Assembly (NCBI RefSeq): GCF_014323705.1
Contig: NZ_JABVEC010000001.1
Coordinates: forward strand, 523,696-587,695
Length of the DNA stretch: 64,000 nucleotides
Source of the DNA: Actinomadura alba
Lineage (GTDB): Bacteria > Actinomycetota > Actinomycetes > Streptosporangiales > Streptosporangiaceae
Reading direction: 5' to 3'
In this document: positions 1 to 9,527 of the stretch, one piece after another
Position numbering within the stretch: position 1 is the first letter of the stretch
Layout: the number at the start of each line of letters is the position of its first letter
Notes under the pieces: model-generated
Seen by the model: only the letters and a program-made list of their open reading frames with translations
Databases searched by the model: none
What the model was told of the DNA's origin: nothing
Position numbers and translations under genes: made by a program

Positions 1-1
1 C

Positions 2-694
2 GGCCAGAAGCTCACGCTGGGCGACCACGAGTTCGACCTCGAGTACGTGCGGCTCGGGATGCGCGCCGACGAGGGCCGGGCGCGGGTGCACATCACCGCC
101 TACCATCCGGACTTCCTGTTCGTGCCGGAGGGGATCCGGCTCCAGGTGGCCGTCCACATCCTCGACTGGGCTCTGGGCGAGGACGACGTCGCGCGCTGGA
201 TCGGCGATGTGAAGGTCGCGACCGACGAGCCGATGGACTCGCTGACGCCCGCGATGCTGTCCGCGGTGGTGCAGCAGATCGCCGAGCCGTTCCGGGAGGC
301 GAACTGGCTTTCCGGCGAGGGACGGACGCCGCGCGGCCATCCGGCCCGGCTGGGCGTCCGCTTTCCCCTGCACCGGCCGGACCATCCGCTGTGCGATCTG
401 CATGTGGCGGTGTCCTTGCCGTACGCCCACAGCAATCCCGACCGGCTGCCGGTCGAACCGTCCTCGTCCGCGCTGAGGGAGTTCGAGAAGCATCTCGCCG
501 AGATGGGCGACCGGGCCGTGCTCGCGGTGCGCGAGACCGGTGACGGGCTGCGGGTCCTGCACCTGTACGCCGACCCGGAGTCGGGAGTCCTCGCCGAGCT
601 CGATCAGCTCGCCGCAGGCTGGTCGGAAGGCCGCGCCAAGGTGGCCTCCACGCCGGACCCGGGGTGGCGGGCGCTCGCGCCCTACCAGCCTTAG
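2..694 (+). CDS. C-terminal part of a DUF695-like protein (truncated at the left edge)
   Basis: The frame is open from the first bases with no start or Shine-Dalgarno, so the gene begins to the left of the window. About 230 residues are visible; they are soluble, with no signal or membrane segment. The last 90 residues (core RVLHLYADPESG, ending DPGWRALAPY) resemble the C-terminal pattern of DUF695 proteins, a family without known function. That match is made by eye and is weak. The gene is convergent with the cysteine desulfurase gene, with 85 bp between them and no clear hairpin. That it is a real coding gene is fairly sure from its codon use; no role is proposed. Confidence 0.6.
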   Translation, partial: GQKLTLGDHEFDLEYVRLGMRADEGRARVHITAYHPDFLFVPEGIRLQVAVHILDWALGEDDVARWIGDVKVATDEPMDSLTPAMLSAVVQQIAEPFREANWLSGEGRTPRGHPARLGVRFPLHRPDHPLCDLHVAVSLPYAHSNPDRLPVEPSSSALREFEKHLAEMGDRAVLAVRETGDGLRVLHLYADPESGVLAELDQLAAGWSEGRAKVASTPDPGWRALAPYQP

Positions 695-779
695 CCGGGC
701 TCCCCGGCCTCAGCCGGGCCATCGCCCTCAGCCGGACTGCACGCGACGCCGGCCGGCCTCGCGGAAGCGCGTGCGGTTG

Positions 780-1934
780 TCAGCTCAGCCCGGCCCGCCG
801 GGCGCGGTCGACGACCGGGCCGATCGCGTCGACGAGGGCGTCGACATCGGCGGCGGTCGAGTCATGGCCGAGGGTGAAACGCAGTGAACCGCGAGCTCGG
901 GCAGCGTCGGCGCCCATGGCCAACAGCACGTGACTGGGCTGGGACACCCCGGCCGAGCACGCCGAGCCGGTGGAGCACTCGATCCCGCGCGCGTCGAGGA
1001 GCATGAGGAGCGCGTCGCCCTCACACCCCGGGAACGAGAAGTGCGCGTTGCCCGGCAGGCGCAGGGTCGGGTGGCCGTTGAGGACGGCGTCGGGCACCGC
1101 GGCCCGCACCCGCTCGACGAGCGTGTCGCGCAACGCTGTGAGCCGCGCGGCGCCGGCGGCTCGGCCGGCGGCGGCGACCTGCACGGCCGCGGCGAACCCG
1201 GCGATGGCCGGGGTGTCGAGCGTGCCGGAGCGCACGTCGCGCTCCTGACCGCCGCCGTGCAGCACCGGGGTCGGATCGACGCCCTTGGCCAGCAGCAGGG
1301 CGCCGATGCCGAGCGGGCCGCCGAGCTTGTGCCCGCTGACGCTGAGCGCGTCACCGCCCGCGGCGAAGTCGACCGGGAGCTGGGCGGCGGCCTGCACGGC
1401 GTCGGAGTGGAACGGGACACCGTGCTCGCGGGCGACGGCCGCGAGTTCCTCGATCGGCTGTACCGTGCCGACCTCGTTGTTCGCCCACATGACGGTGACG
1501 AGGGCGACGTCCTCGCCGATCATGGCACGCAGCGTGTCGGGACTCACCCGGCCGTACTCGTCGACCGGGATCAGCTCGACCCGCGCGCCCTCGTGGTCGG
1601 CCAGCCACTGCGCGGCGTCGAGCACCGCGTGGTGCTCGATCGCGCTGGCCAGCACCCGGGTCCGGCGCGGATCGGCGGCGCGACGCGCCCAGAACAGCCC
1701 CTTGACGGCGAGGTTGTCGGCCTCGGTGCCGCCTCCGGTGAAGACCACCTCACTGGGGCGGGCGCCGAACGCCTCGGCGATGATCTCCCGCGACTCCTCG
1801 ACGACACGGCGGGCGCGCCGGCCCACGGAGTGCAGAGACGACGGGTTGCCCACTTGGCCGAGCTCCGCCGTCATCGCGGCGATGGACTCCGCGACCATCG
1901 GAGTGGTCGCGGCGTGGTCGAGATAGGTCACCAT
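780..1934 (-). CDS. Cysteine desulfurase, NifS/IscS family
   Basis: This is a PLP enzyme that takes sulfur from L-cysteine as an enzyme persulfide for Fe-S clusters and tRNA thiolation. The 384-residue length is normal for the family. The N-terminus reads YLDHAATTP, the cofactor lysine is K203 in [10 protein letters not shown], and the persulfide cysteine is C326 in [10 protein letters not shown], with the family's [12 protein letters not shown] segment between them. ATG is the first codon of the conserved start. In many actinomycetes this gene lies between etfBA and mnmA; here etfBA is 6.6 kb upstream on the same strand with other genes between. No scaffold or tRNA thiolase gene is inside the window, so the acceptor cannot be read from context. 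Confidence 0.93.
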   Translation of the reverse strand: MVTYLDHAATTPMVAESIAAMTAELGQVGNPSSLHSVGRRARRVVEESREIIAEAFGARPSEVVFTGGGTEADNLAVKGLFWARRAADPRRTRVLASAIEHHAVLDAAQWLADHEGARVELIPVDEYGRVSPDTLRAMIGEDVALVTVMWANNEVGTVQPIEELAAVAREHGVPFHSDAVQAAAQLPVDFAAGGDALSVSGHKLGGPLGIGALLLAKGVDPTPVLHGGGQERDVRSGTLDTPAIAGFAAAVQVAAAGRAAGAARLTALRDTLVERVRAAVPDAVLNGHPTLRLPGNAHFSFPGCEGDALLMLLDARGIECSTGSACSAGVSQPSHVLLAMGADAARARGSLRFTLGHDSTAADVDALVDAIGPVVDRARRAGLS

Positions 1935-2016
1935 GGCGGCTTCAGCCTAGCCGCGGCGCGTCCGGCGTCCGTGGCCGGTACCACCGATGTCACCCCGGCG
2001 CGGCGCCGTTTTGGCT

Positions 2017-2040
2017 ACTGTACCGTCCGGACGGTACAGT
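2017..2040. promoter_or_regulatory. Perfect 24-bp palindromic operator of the TetR repressor
   Basis: The half site ACTGTACCGTCC is followed directly by its exact reverse complement, centred between 2028 and 2029. It ends 9 bp before the ATG of the TetR gene, where a repressor would block its own promoter. The core TACCGTCCGGACGGTA is a common actinobacterial TetR operator type. It also argues against any TetR start upstream of 2050, because the palindrome would then be coding. Confidence 0.85.
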
Positions 2041-2049
2041 TCGATCGCC

Positions 2050-2577
2050 ATGAAACGTGAAGCCATCCTCAACGCCGCGGAACTGGTGCTCTGTGAGCAC
2101 GGCACGCAGGCTCTGACGCTGTCCGCGGTCGCCGACCGCGCCGGCGTCAGCAAGGGTGGGCTTCTCTACCACTTCCCCGGCAAGGAGGCCCTCGTCCAAG
2201 GGCTGGTCCACCGGGTGATCGAGGAGTTCGACACGCTCGTCGCCGCCCATGACGACGGCCTCCCGGGTTCTTACAGCCGGGCCTTCGTCGAGGCGACCTT
2301 CGAGATCCTGACGGGCAGCGAAGGCGCCCGCACCCGGCGCCGGTGGGCGGGCATCACCGCGGCCGCCGCCGACCCCGAACTGGTCGCGCCATTGCGCGAG
2401 GCGATGGTCCGCTGGCATCGGCGAGATCCCGGCGAGGACGCCGACCCGGTGACCGCGATGGTCGTACGGCTCGCGGCCGAAGGCCTGTGGGAAGTGGTCG
2501 GGCAGAATCCCGGAATCTTCGATCCCGGGCGGTACGAGGCCCTGCGAGAACGGCTGCTGAGCCTGCTCCGGTCCTGA
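2050..2577 (+). CDS. TetR/AcrR-family repressor
   Basis: This 175-residue protein has an N-terminal helix-turn-helix: REAILNAAELVLCEHG, then TLSAVADRAGVSKGGLLYHFPGKEALV, the TetR recognition pattern. The C-terminal ligand domain is variable, as usual, and gives no ligand. I chose ATG 2050 rather than an in-frame start 63 bp upstream because the upstream stretch contains the perfect operator. There is no good ribosome site, so a leaderless or very short leader transcript is likely. The MFS gene starts 111 bp downstream on the same strand and is the obvious target, giving a drug-sensing repressor and pump pair. Confidence 0.93.
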   Translation: MKREAILNAAELVLCEHGTQALTLSAVADRAGVSKGGLLYHFPGKEALVQGLVHRVIEEFDTLVAAHDDGLPGSYSRAFVEATFEILTGSEGARTRRRWAGITAAAADPELVAPLREAMVRWHRRDPGEDADPVTAMVVRLAAEGLWEVVGQNPGIFDPGRYEALRERLLSLLRS

Positions 2578-2688
2578 CGCGCCCGCTTCCCCCTCCCCCT
2601 CCCCTGTTCCGATCCCGGTCGGCGGCCGACGAGCCGTGAGACCAGTCCGCCGGTGTGCCCCGCAGGCCGGCACGCAAGGAGTCACCAC

Positions 2689-3888
2689 ATGTTGTTCCGA
2701 GCCCGCGTGGGCACGTTCCTGGCCTTCGCTCTCGGCGGTCTGCTGTGCGGCGTCTGGGTGGCGCGCATGCCCGCCCTCGCCGCCAAGTTCGACATCGACG
2801 CGGGCGACATCGGCATCGTGCTTCTCACCTGGGGCGTCGCCGCTGTCATCGCCATGCAGGGCCTTCGTGCGGTCATCGCGCGCACCGGCAGCCGGAAGGT
2901 GCTGCGCGTCGCCGCCCCGCTCGCCGCGGCCACCTCGGCCCTGGTCGCCGTCGCCCCGACGTACGGCCTGCTGCTGGCGGCCATCGCCATGTTCGGCATG
3001 GCGTTCGGCGTCATGGACGTGTCCATGAACGCGCAGGCGAGCGTGGTCGAACGGGCCCACGACCGGCCGCTGATGAGCGGCATGCACGCCGGATGGAGCG
3101 TCGGCGCGATGAGCGGCGGGCTGTTCGGTGCGCTCACGGCGCTCCTGAACATGTCCTTCACCCGCGCCGTGCTCGCCGCGGCCCTGCTCGCGTTGCCCGT
3201 GGCGCTGTTCATCGGCCGGATGTACCTGCAGGACCCGCCCGTCGCCGCGGAGCGGAGCCGGGAACGGCGCCGCCGGCTGCCGATGGTGGTCTACCTCATC
3301 GGGACGCTGGCCTTCCTGGCCTTCATGGCGGAGGGCGCGATCGCCGACTGGAGCGGCCTGCTGCTGCACGACGAACTGCATGCCTCCGAGGCGGTGGCGG
3401 CGCTCGGCTACCCCCTGTTCGAGCTGGCCATGCTCTGCGGGCGGCTGGTCGGCGACCGGCTGCGCCTCCTGCTGGGCACGCGCAGGCTGCTCACTCTGGG
3501 CGGCCTCGGCACCGCGGTGGCGGTGAGCCTCGTGCTGCTCGCCCCGTCGACCCCGGTCGCCCTCGCCGGCTTCTTCCTCACGGGCGCGGCGGTCTGCACG
3601 GTGGTGCCGACGATGGTGTCGCTCTCGGGCACGGTCGCCCCCGGCCAGTCCGCCGCGTCGATCGCCCAGGTCGGCACGATGGGCTACGGCGGTCTCCTGC
3701 TGGGGCCGATCGTGATCGGCCTCGTCGCGGACCACACGTCCCTCCGGCTGGGCCTCACCATCGTGGTGGCACTCGCGCTGCTGATCGCCGTCGGCGCCCG
3801 GTACCTGCCGGTGACCGCCCAGACCGACGTCGCCGCGTCGAGCCCGGACACCGCCCCGGACGGCACGCCCGAGCTCCTGGCCGCCTGA
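2689..3888 (+). CDS. MFS efflux transporter
   Basis: This 399-residue protein has about twelve hydrophobic segments and a charged central loop near residues 180-195 (AERSRERRRR), the usual break between the two six-helix halves. It resembles the YbjJ-type drug/solute exporters of the major facilitator superfamily, with RMPALAAKFDID after the first helix. ATG 2689 is preceded by AAGGAG seven bases upstream; an in-frame GTG 36 bp earlier has no ribosome site. It probably exports a small molecule sensed by the TetR protein encoded just upstream. The substrate cannot be told from the sequence. Confidence 0.9.
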   Translation: MLFRARVGTFLAFALGGLLCGVWVARMPALAAKFDIDAGDIGIVLLTWGVAAVIAMQGLRAVIARTGSRKVLRVAAPLAAATSALVAVAPTYGLLLAAIAMFGMAFGVMDVSMNAQASVVERAHDRPLMSGMHAGWSVGAMSGGLFGALTALLNMSFTRAVLAAALLALPVALFIGRMYLQDPPVAAERSRERRRRLPMVVYLIGTLAFLAFMAEGAIADWSGLLLHDELHASEAVAALGYPLFELAMLCGRLVGDRLRLLLGTRRLLTLGGLGTAVAVSLVLLAPSTPVALAGFFLTGAAVCTVVPTMVSLSGTVAPGQSAASIAQVGTMGYGGLLLGPIVIGLVADHTSLRLGLTIVVALALLIAVGARYLPVTAQTDVAASSPDTAPDGTPELLAA

Positions 3889-4035
3889 GCGCGCGGCTGA
3901 CGCGCATGCCGCCGCACACCGCGGCCGGCGTGCCGGTACGACCGTGCGGAGCGGCCGGTGGCGGAGACGGCACCACGACCGCCGCCCATCGCGTCGCGCG
4001 TTCGCCGGCGTCGAGCCCGTTCGGCCCCGGGCGGT

Positions 4036-6213
4036 TCACGTGCGCCGGCGCCGGCGCCGGCGCGAAAGCACCGCGACGGCGGCGCCGGCCGGCCGGCGGA
4101 TCGGATCTGGCAGGCGCGAGCGCGCGGACACGACCGCGCGGAGCGGCCTGGTCACGGGGGCGAGCAGGATCAGCAGCGCACGCGTGGTGCCGAGATCCTC
4201 GACCAGGGCGCGGAAGAGCCGGACCCGCGGGTGCCCGCGGACCTGTTGCGGGCCGGCCGCGAACCTGGTGTGCTCGGCCTCGGTCACGAGTGCGGCGCTG
4301 CGCGGGCCGATCCGGGCCAGCCGCCCGCGCAATTCCCCGAGCGTGGTCGACGGCTCCACAGGTGCGCCGGTCCGCCGCGCCAGCCGCTCGAGCAGTTCAC
4401 CGAGCTCCGTGCGCGGGTCGCGGCGCCGATGCCGTACGACCGCGACGACGCCCAGGGTCAGAACGAGCGGGATCGCGGCGCCCGCCCACACGGTCGCGGC
4501 CGTGCCCGTGCGGCCCGGTTCCACGGGAGGGGCGAGGGGGTCGAGCTCCTGCGGGATCTCGGCGTCGGCCGCCGCCGGGGTGGGGTTGAAGGGCACCCAT
4601 CCGACATCCTGGAAGTACACCTCGATCCAGGCGTGGGCGTCGGCGTCGCGCACGCTGTAGCGGCCGTCGCCCGCCGGCACGCCGGTGGCGAAGCCGACCG
4701 CCACCCGGGTCGGGACCCCGGCCATGCGCAGCAGCAGGGCGGCCGCCCCGGCGAAGTGCTGGCAGTACCCCTTCCGGCCGTACAGCAGGAAGTCCATCAG
4801 TGGGTACCGGCCCGGCCTCGGCACGTCGGTGGTGTATTGGAAGCGATCACCCTCGGTGAGATACCGCTGTACCCGCTGGACGATCTCGAACTGGTTCCGC
4901 GTGCCCTCGGCGAGCTGCTGCGAGATGTCGGAAACGGCCTGGAACGGCGACCGGTCGTACCCCTCCATCTGCTGCGGAATGCCGTCGAACCGCTGCGACT
5001 CCCCGGACCCGCGGTAGGGAGGGGCGCCGAACCAGTCGGTACGGCCGAACGAGCCATAGCCCGACCACAGGTTCGTGTACGCGCCGATCCGCGGATCGGA
5101 CGGCGGCGGGGCGGCGCGCAGCTGATCCGCGGTCGCGCGCACCATGCTCGCGCTGACGGTGTAGGTGTCGCCGCGCCTCGGCACGGGGGTGAGCCGCTTG
5201 GACTGCCCGCTGCCCTCGCTGACCTTCTCCTCGGCGGTGACTGACATGACCCGTCCCGGCGAGACCACCATGTCGCTCCGCAGCCCTACGACCTCGACAT
5301 CGATGTCGATCGGCCGCGCGGCCGGCTCGGGCAGCTCCACGCCGGCGCGGGTGCTCACGTCCCAGCCCCGCCACGTGTAGCGATCGAGCACCTGCATCCG
5401 CCACAGTGCCGGCTCCGGCGCGGTGACCTCGAACATGGTCGCGCCACTACGACGGCCGCGCGGCGGGCCGTACGTCTGCGTGGTGTCGAGCCGGGTGAAC
5501 TGCGCCTCACGCTGGAAGACGTCGTCGAGCGCCAGCCAGGGCTCCTTCGGGCCGAAGGCTTGCGCGGTCAGCGCCGACACCAGGGCGGCCGCGATCCCGA
5601 AGGCCAGCACCGGCACGGTCGACGCGACACGCGGCGCGAACCACAGACAGGCCGCGAAGAGGATCAGGGCGCCCTGCCAGGCCGCATCGTCGGTCTGCCG
5701 GACCGCCACCGCCACCGCCCACGGCGCGACGAGCAGCGCGAAGGCGATCGTGCGCAGGGAACCTGGGACCGGCCTGGCCGCCCCCAGCGCGCTCGCCACG
5801 AGCCAGCCCGTCCCGGTGAGCAGCAACCAGCTCGCCACCGGCCACGGATCGCCCTCGACGCGGCCCGGGCCGAGGGTCGCGAGCATCGACGCACCGTCGG
5901 ACAGGTCGCGCAGCAGTTCCATCCAGTGGCTCGGCCACCAGCGTTCCGCCGGCGCGCCGGCGACGACCACCGCGGCCGGGAGCCACCCGGCCAGCAACGC
6001 TCCCGTGAGCCGCGGCGTGGGCCGCAGCACGGTGAGCGCGACGGCGGCGACGGCGACCGGCGCCACGCGCAGGACCGCCCCGCCCAGCAGGGCAGACCAC
6101 GCACCGGCCGCCGCGGCGATCGTGGCGAGCACCGCCAGCGCCGCCTTGACCGCCGGCGCCGGCCGCACCGCGGGAGGGCCCGGCGCGGGCGCCGCCCGGG
6201 AGCCGGCCGTCAC
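4036..6213 (-). CDS. Membrane protein with extracytoplasmic transglutaminase-like domain
   Basis: This 725-residue protein has a cluster of hydrophobic helices in residues 20-200, a large outer domain, and a single helix near 590 before a basic cytoplasmic tail. The transglutaminase-like core has C484 in GYCQHFAGAA and H527 in DADAHAWIEVYF, followed by WVPFNPTP, where many relatives have Asp-Pro-Thr; here the third position is Asn543. It is the last gene of a MoxR-DUF58-transglutaminase operon: its GTG overlaps the DUF58 stop by four bases (GTGA). Such operons are widespread in actinobacteria and are thought to assemble or mature envelope proteins, but no substrate is established. The start is fixed by the overlap, not by a strong ribosome site. 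Confidence 0.9.
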   Translation of the reverse strand: MTAGSRAAPAPGPPAVRPAPAVKAALAVLATIAAAAGAWSALLGGAVLRVAPVAVAAVALTVLRPTPRLTGALLAGWLPAAVVVAGAPAERWWPSHWMELLRDLSDGASMLATLGPGRVEGDPWPVASWLLLTGTGWLVASALGAARPVPGSLRTIAFALLVAPWAVAVAVRQTDDAAWQGALILFAACLWFAPRVASTVPVLAFGIAAALVSALTAQAFGPKEPWLALDDVFQREAQFTRLDTTQTYGPPRGRRSGATMFEVTAPEPALWRMQVLDRYTWRGWDVSTRAGVELPEPAARPIDIDVEVVGLRSDMVVSPGRVMSVTAEEKVSEGSGQSKRLTPVPRRGDTYTVSASMVRATADQLRAAPPPSDPRIGAYTNLWSGYGSFGRTDWFGAPPYRGSGESQRFDGIPQQMEGYDRSPFQAVSDISQQLAEGTRNQFEIVQRVQRYLTEGDRFQYTTDVPRPGRYPLMDFLLYGRKGYCQHFAGAAALLLRMAGVPTRVAVGFATGVPAGDGRYSVRDADAHAWIEVYFQDVGWVPFNPTPAAADAEIPQELDPLAPPVEPGRTGTAATVWAGAAIPLVLTLGVVAVVRHRRRDPRTELGELLERLARRTGAPVEPSTTLGELRGRLARIGPRSAALVTEAEHTRFAAGPQQVRGHPRVRLFRALVEDLGTTRALLILLAPVTRPLRAVVSARSRLPDPIRRPAGAAVAVLSRRRRRRRT

Positions 6214-7316
6214 GACGCCTTCTTCCGCTGAACGGATCGCGCTCGCACCGGTTCCCCCCAGTCGAGCCGTTCCTGTGCGGGTTCGTCGCCGGCGAGCCCA
6301 CCGACCGCGGAGACGCCCGGGTCCTGGCGGTTCCACCCCTGCTCCGCCGGTCCGGGCTGTACGGCGGTGGCCGGCATGGGCACCAGGCCCGACGGCAGCG
6401 GAGGCCGTGGCGGCACGACGAGGCCGGCCGGGAAGCGCACGATGGAGGACTGCCCCGCCCCCGGCATCCGCGACGCCGCCCCGGCGGGCGCCACCTCGAG
6501 GCCGGCGAGGCGGCGGTGCACGGCGTGCCGCGCCCCCGCGTCGGTCACCTCGGTCGCGGCCTTGTCACCGGGCAGCATGACCTTGCAGCCGCCGGACCGG
6601 GTCAGCCGGAGGACACAGCCCGCGGCGGCCCGGGCGACCCAGTCCACCTTGGCCGGGTCGTCCGCGCCGGCCGTCTCGACGATCACCAACGGCAGCCCGG
6701 CCGGCGGGCTGGCGAACCGCCGCTCGTGCAGGTCGCCGCCACGCGCCAGTGACGCCCAGTGGATGCGGCTCACCGGGCTGCCGGGAACGTACGGCCGCAG
6801 GCCGTCGGGGTCGATGTCCTCGGCGGGCGCGCCGGGCGGGACGAGGACGTGCGCGCCGGTGTCGGGGGTGGGCAGCACGAGAACGGGCTCGAGCTCGCCC
6901 GCGAAGACCGTACGGCGGAAGATGCCGAAGAAGTCGACCAGCCGGAGCGGCGTCGGATCCAGCCGGTACGCACCGCGGCGGCCGACGATGAACGGCATGG
7001 TGCCGCCGAACTCCTCCAGCGGCACCCAGTGCTCGTCGCCGGTCTCGTCACCGAACAGGACCTCGAGCCGCACCGGGAGCCCGCCGATGCCGTGGACGCC
7101 GAAGCTCAGCAGCAGGGGCTCGTCCTCCAGCACCTCCCGCTCGTCCAGCGAACGCGTCACGGTCACGCGGCGGGCGGCCACCGTCACGGTCAGGGCTGCC
7201 GAGGCCACCACCACGACGAGCCCGACCGCCAGGGCGAACAGCGTCAGCGAGACGACGGTGGCGGCGCAGACGGCCAGGCCGAGCGCCGCCGCGAGCCACA
7301 CCGCCACTCGGCTCAT
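6210..7316 (-). CDS. DUF58 domain membrane protein
   Basis: This 368-residue protein has two hydrophobic segments in the first 45 residues, then a soluble domain. The diagnostic DUF58 motif is YVPGSPVSRIHWASLARGG near residues 178-196, a von Willebrand-A-like family found beside MoxR ATPases. The ATG overlaps the MoxR stop as ATGA, and its own stop overlaps the transglutaminase start as GTGA, so the three proteins are translationally coupled and probably form one complex. A proline- and charge-rich tail of about 80 residues, ending RARSVQRKKAS, is likely disordered. The molecular role of DUF58 is not known beyond this association. Confidence 0.92.
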   Translation of the reverse strand: MSRVAVWLAAALGLAVCAATVVSLTLFALAVGLVVVVASAALTVTVAARRVTVTRSLDEREVLEDEPLLLSFGVHGIGGLPVRLEVLFGDETGDEHWVPLEEFGGTMPFIVGRRGAYRLDPTPLRLVDFFGIFRRTVFAGELEPVLVLPTPDTGAHVLVPPGAPAEDIDPDGLRPYVPGSPVSRIHWASLARGGDLHERRFASPPAGLPLVIVETAGADDPAKVDWVARAAAGCVLRLTRSGGCKVMLPGDKAATEVTDAGARHAVHRRLAGLEVAPAGAASRMPGAGQSSIVRFPAGLVVPPRPPLPSGLVPMPATAVQPGPAEQGWNRQDPGVSAVGGLAGDEPAQERLDWGEPVRARSVQRKKAS

Positions 7317-8341
7317 CGCGCCCGCACCTTGGCCACGGCGTCCAGGACGACCTCCTCCTGGGCCTGGGCGGGCGCCGCAGAGGCCGGCTGGATCCGGTGG
7401 GTCAACACGGTCGTGGCCACCTTCTGCACATCGTCGGGCACCGCGAAGACGCGTCCCTCGAGTGCCGCGTGCGCCCGGGCCGCCGCGAGGAGCAGCAGTC
7501 CGGACCGCGGGCTGGCCCCCACCTCGGCGAGCGGATGCGCGCGGGTGGCGGTGAGCAGCTCGACGACGTACCTCAGCAGCGCGTCCGAGGTGTGCACGCC
7601 GGCCGTCGCCTCCTGTGCGGCCAGCAGCTCCGCAGGGGTCGACACCGGTTCCGTCGAGGGGTCGGGCCCGTCGCGCAGCAACGCCATCTCCTGATCGACC
7701 GTGGGATAGCCGAGCGAGATCCGGGCGAGAAAGCGGTCCAGCTGCGCGGGCGGCAGCGAATAGGTTCCGTCGTAGCCGGCGCTGGGATTCTGGGTGGCGA
7801 TCACCATGAACGGGGCCGGGATCGGCCGGCTCGTCCCGTCGACCGTGACCTGGCGTTCCTCCATCGCCTCAAGCAGGCCGGACTGCGTCTTCGGGGTGGC
7901 CCGGTTCAGCTCGTCGACGAGCACGACGTTCGCGAAGATTGGGCCGGGGCGGAACTCGAACGAGGCCGTGTCGGCCCGCCAGACGCTGGCGCCGACGATG
8001 TCCGCAGGAAGCAGGTCGACGGTCGCCTGCACCCGCGCGAACCGTCCGTCGAGGCTTCGCGCGAGGCTGCGGGCGAGCTGGGTCTTACCGACGCCGGGAT
8101 GGTCCTCGACCAGCAGGTGCCCGCCGGCGAGGACGGTGGCGAGGACGGTGTCGAGCACGTGATCCGGCATCCGCACCGCCGTGCGGATGTTCGCGCGCAT
8201 GCGTTCGCCGAGCTCGGCGACGCTCTCGATCCTGAGGGTGAGTGGTTCGTCTGTGGTGACGGAGAGGGAACGGGAGGCGGAGGCCAGGTGCCCGGCGGAA
8301 ACCGGGTGCGGCCGTCCGTTGTGATCGGGGATCGCGTCCAT
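7313..8341 (-). CDS. MoxR-family AAA+ ATPase
   Basis: This 342-residue AAA+ ATPase of the MoxR type acts as a chaperone for folding or metal insertion of partner proteins. The P-loop is EDHPGVGKTQLARSLA, Walker B is VVLVDELNRATPK, and the sensor region reads VIATQNPSAGYDGTYSLPPAQLDRF, all typical. The start is ATG 8341 with AAGGGA just upstream; an in-frame start 57 bp earlier adds a non-conserved stretch. It is the first gene of the operon with DUF58 and transglutaminase genes (ATGA overlap). The 30 or so residues before the conserved EPLTLRIES segment are low in conservation, so a slightly later start is possible. Confidence 0.93.
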   Translation of the reverse strand: MDAIPDHNGRPHPVSAGHLASASRSLSVTTDEPLTLRIESVAELGERMRANIRTAVRMPDHVLDTVLATVLAGGHLLVEDHPGVGKTQLARSLARSLDGRFARVQATVDLLPADIVGASVWRADTASFEFRPGPIFANVVLVDELNRATPKTQSGLLEAMEERQVTVDGTSRPIPAPFMVIATQNPSAGYDGTYSLPPAQLDRFLARISLGYPTVDQEMALLRDGPDPSTEPVSTPAELLAAQEATAGVHTSDALLRYVVELLTATRAHPLAEVGASPRSGLLLLAAARAHAALEGRVFAVPDDVQKVATTVLTHRIQPASAAPAQAQEEVVLDAVAKVRAR

Positions 8342-8448
8342 GTGTCCCTTGGGTGATGCGAGGACCGGTCGCCACTGACAACGCCGGTGAGGCTCCAATC
8401 GGTTCCAGTGCGGGACGCCGTTATGCCCGTCTTGTCGTTACCAAACCG

Positions 8449-8487
8449 GCGGAGCCCCGGCGACGCACAACATCGCCGGGGCTCCGC
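8449..8487 (-). terminator. Hairpin downstream of etfBA
   Basis: A 15-bp perfect stem (GCGGAGCCCCGGCGA pairing with its complement) closes a nine-base loop, 77 bp past the etfA stop. On the minus strand it is followed by GGTTTGGT rather than a long T-run, which is common for actinomycete terminators. It separates etfBA from the MoxR operon, which points the same way. Confidence 0.8.
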
Positions 8488-8563
8488 GGTCACCTCGCCC
8501 GTGGTCCGGGCGGGCGTCGTCCCTCGTTGTCAGTGGTGACGCGGGCGACCGCGCCACCACGGT

Positions 8564-9514
8564 TCACTTGCGCTTGTTCACCTCTTCGGTCAGCTGCGGA
8601 GCGACCTGGAAGAGGTCGCCCACGACGCCGTAGTCGACGAGCTCGAAGATCGGGGCCTCGGCGTCCTTGTTGATCGCGACGATGGTCTTCGAGGTCTGCA
8701 TGCCGGCGCGGTGCTGGATGGCTCCGGAGATGCCCACCGCGATGTAGAGCTGCGGCGACACCGTCTTGCCGGTCTGGCCCACCTGGAACTGGTGCGGGTA
8801 CCAGCCGGCGTCGGTCGCCGCGCGCGATGCGCCGACGGCGGCACCGAGCGAGTCGGCCAGCCCTTCGATGATGCTGAAGTTCTCCGCACCGCCGACACCA
8901 CGGCCGCCGGACACGACGATCGCGGCCTCGGTGAGGTCCGGCCGCTCGCCCTTCTCCTGGACGACCTTCTCCACGACCTTCGCGGACTTGGCCGCGTCGG
9001 TGAGCGCGACCGACACCTGCTCCTCGGCGGGCGAGGACGGCGCGGCCTCGACCGCGACCGCGTTCGGCCGGACGGCGATGATGGGCGTGCCCGACCTCAC
9101 CTTCGCCTGCGCGATGATCGCGCCACCGAAGATCGAGTGCTCTCCGACGAAGCCCTCCGCCACATCGACGACGTCGGTGAGAACACCAGAGTCGATCTTG
9201 ATGGCCAGCCGGCCGGCGACCTCCTTGCCCTCGGCCGTCGCGGAGACGAGCACCGCGGCCGGGGACTTCTCGCTCACCAGCTGAGCCAGCACCTCCGCCT
9301 TCGGCGCGACGACGTAGGAGGTGAGCTCCTCGTCGGCCGCGACGTAGACCTTCGCGGCGCCGTACTCGGCGAGCTTGTCCTTGGCCCCTTCGTAGCCCGG
9401 GCCGATCCAGACGGCCGCGGCGTCACCGAAACGGCGGGCGAGCGTCAGCAGCTCGAACGTGACCTTCTTCACCTCGCCGTCGAGGTGGTCGACGAGGACG
9501 AGAATCTCGGTCAT
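8564..9514 (-). CDS. etfA: Electron transfer flavoprotein alpha subunit
   Basis: This 316-residue protein binds FAD and, with EtfB, passes electrons from acyl-CoA and related dehydrogenases towards the quinone pool. The N-terminal half matches the ETF alpha/beta fold. The C-terminal FAD domain has [22 protein letters not shown], then [41 protein letters not shown] in order, followed by [22 protein letters not shown] 9514 has a GGGAGG site eight bases upstream and lies 13 bp after the etfB stop, so the two are an operon. A strong hairpin follows the gene. Confidence 0.97.
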   Translation of the reverse strand: MTEILVLVDHLDGEVKKVTFELLTLARRFGDAAAVWIGPGYEGAKDKLAEYGAAKVYVAADEELTSYVVAPKAEVLAQLVSEKSPAAVLVSATAEGKEVAGRLAIKIDSGVLTDVVDVAEGFVGEHSIFGGAIIAQAKVRSGTPIIAVRPNAVAVEAAPSSPAEEQVSVALTDAAKSAKVVEKVVQEKGERPDLTEAAIVVSGGRGVGGAENFSIIEGLADSLGAAVGASRAATDAGWYPHQFQVGQTGKTVSPQLYIAVGISGAIQHRAGMQTSKTIVAINKDAEAPIFELVDYGVVGDLFQVAPQLTEEVNKRK

Positions 9515-9527
9515 TTCCAGTCCTCCC

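Noticed and set aside
2653..2688. Longer N-terminus of the MFS transporter starting at GTG 2653
   Set aside because: No ribosome site, and a good AAGGAG stands before ATG 2689.
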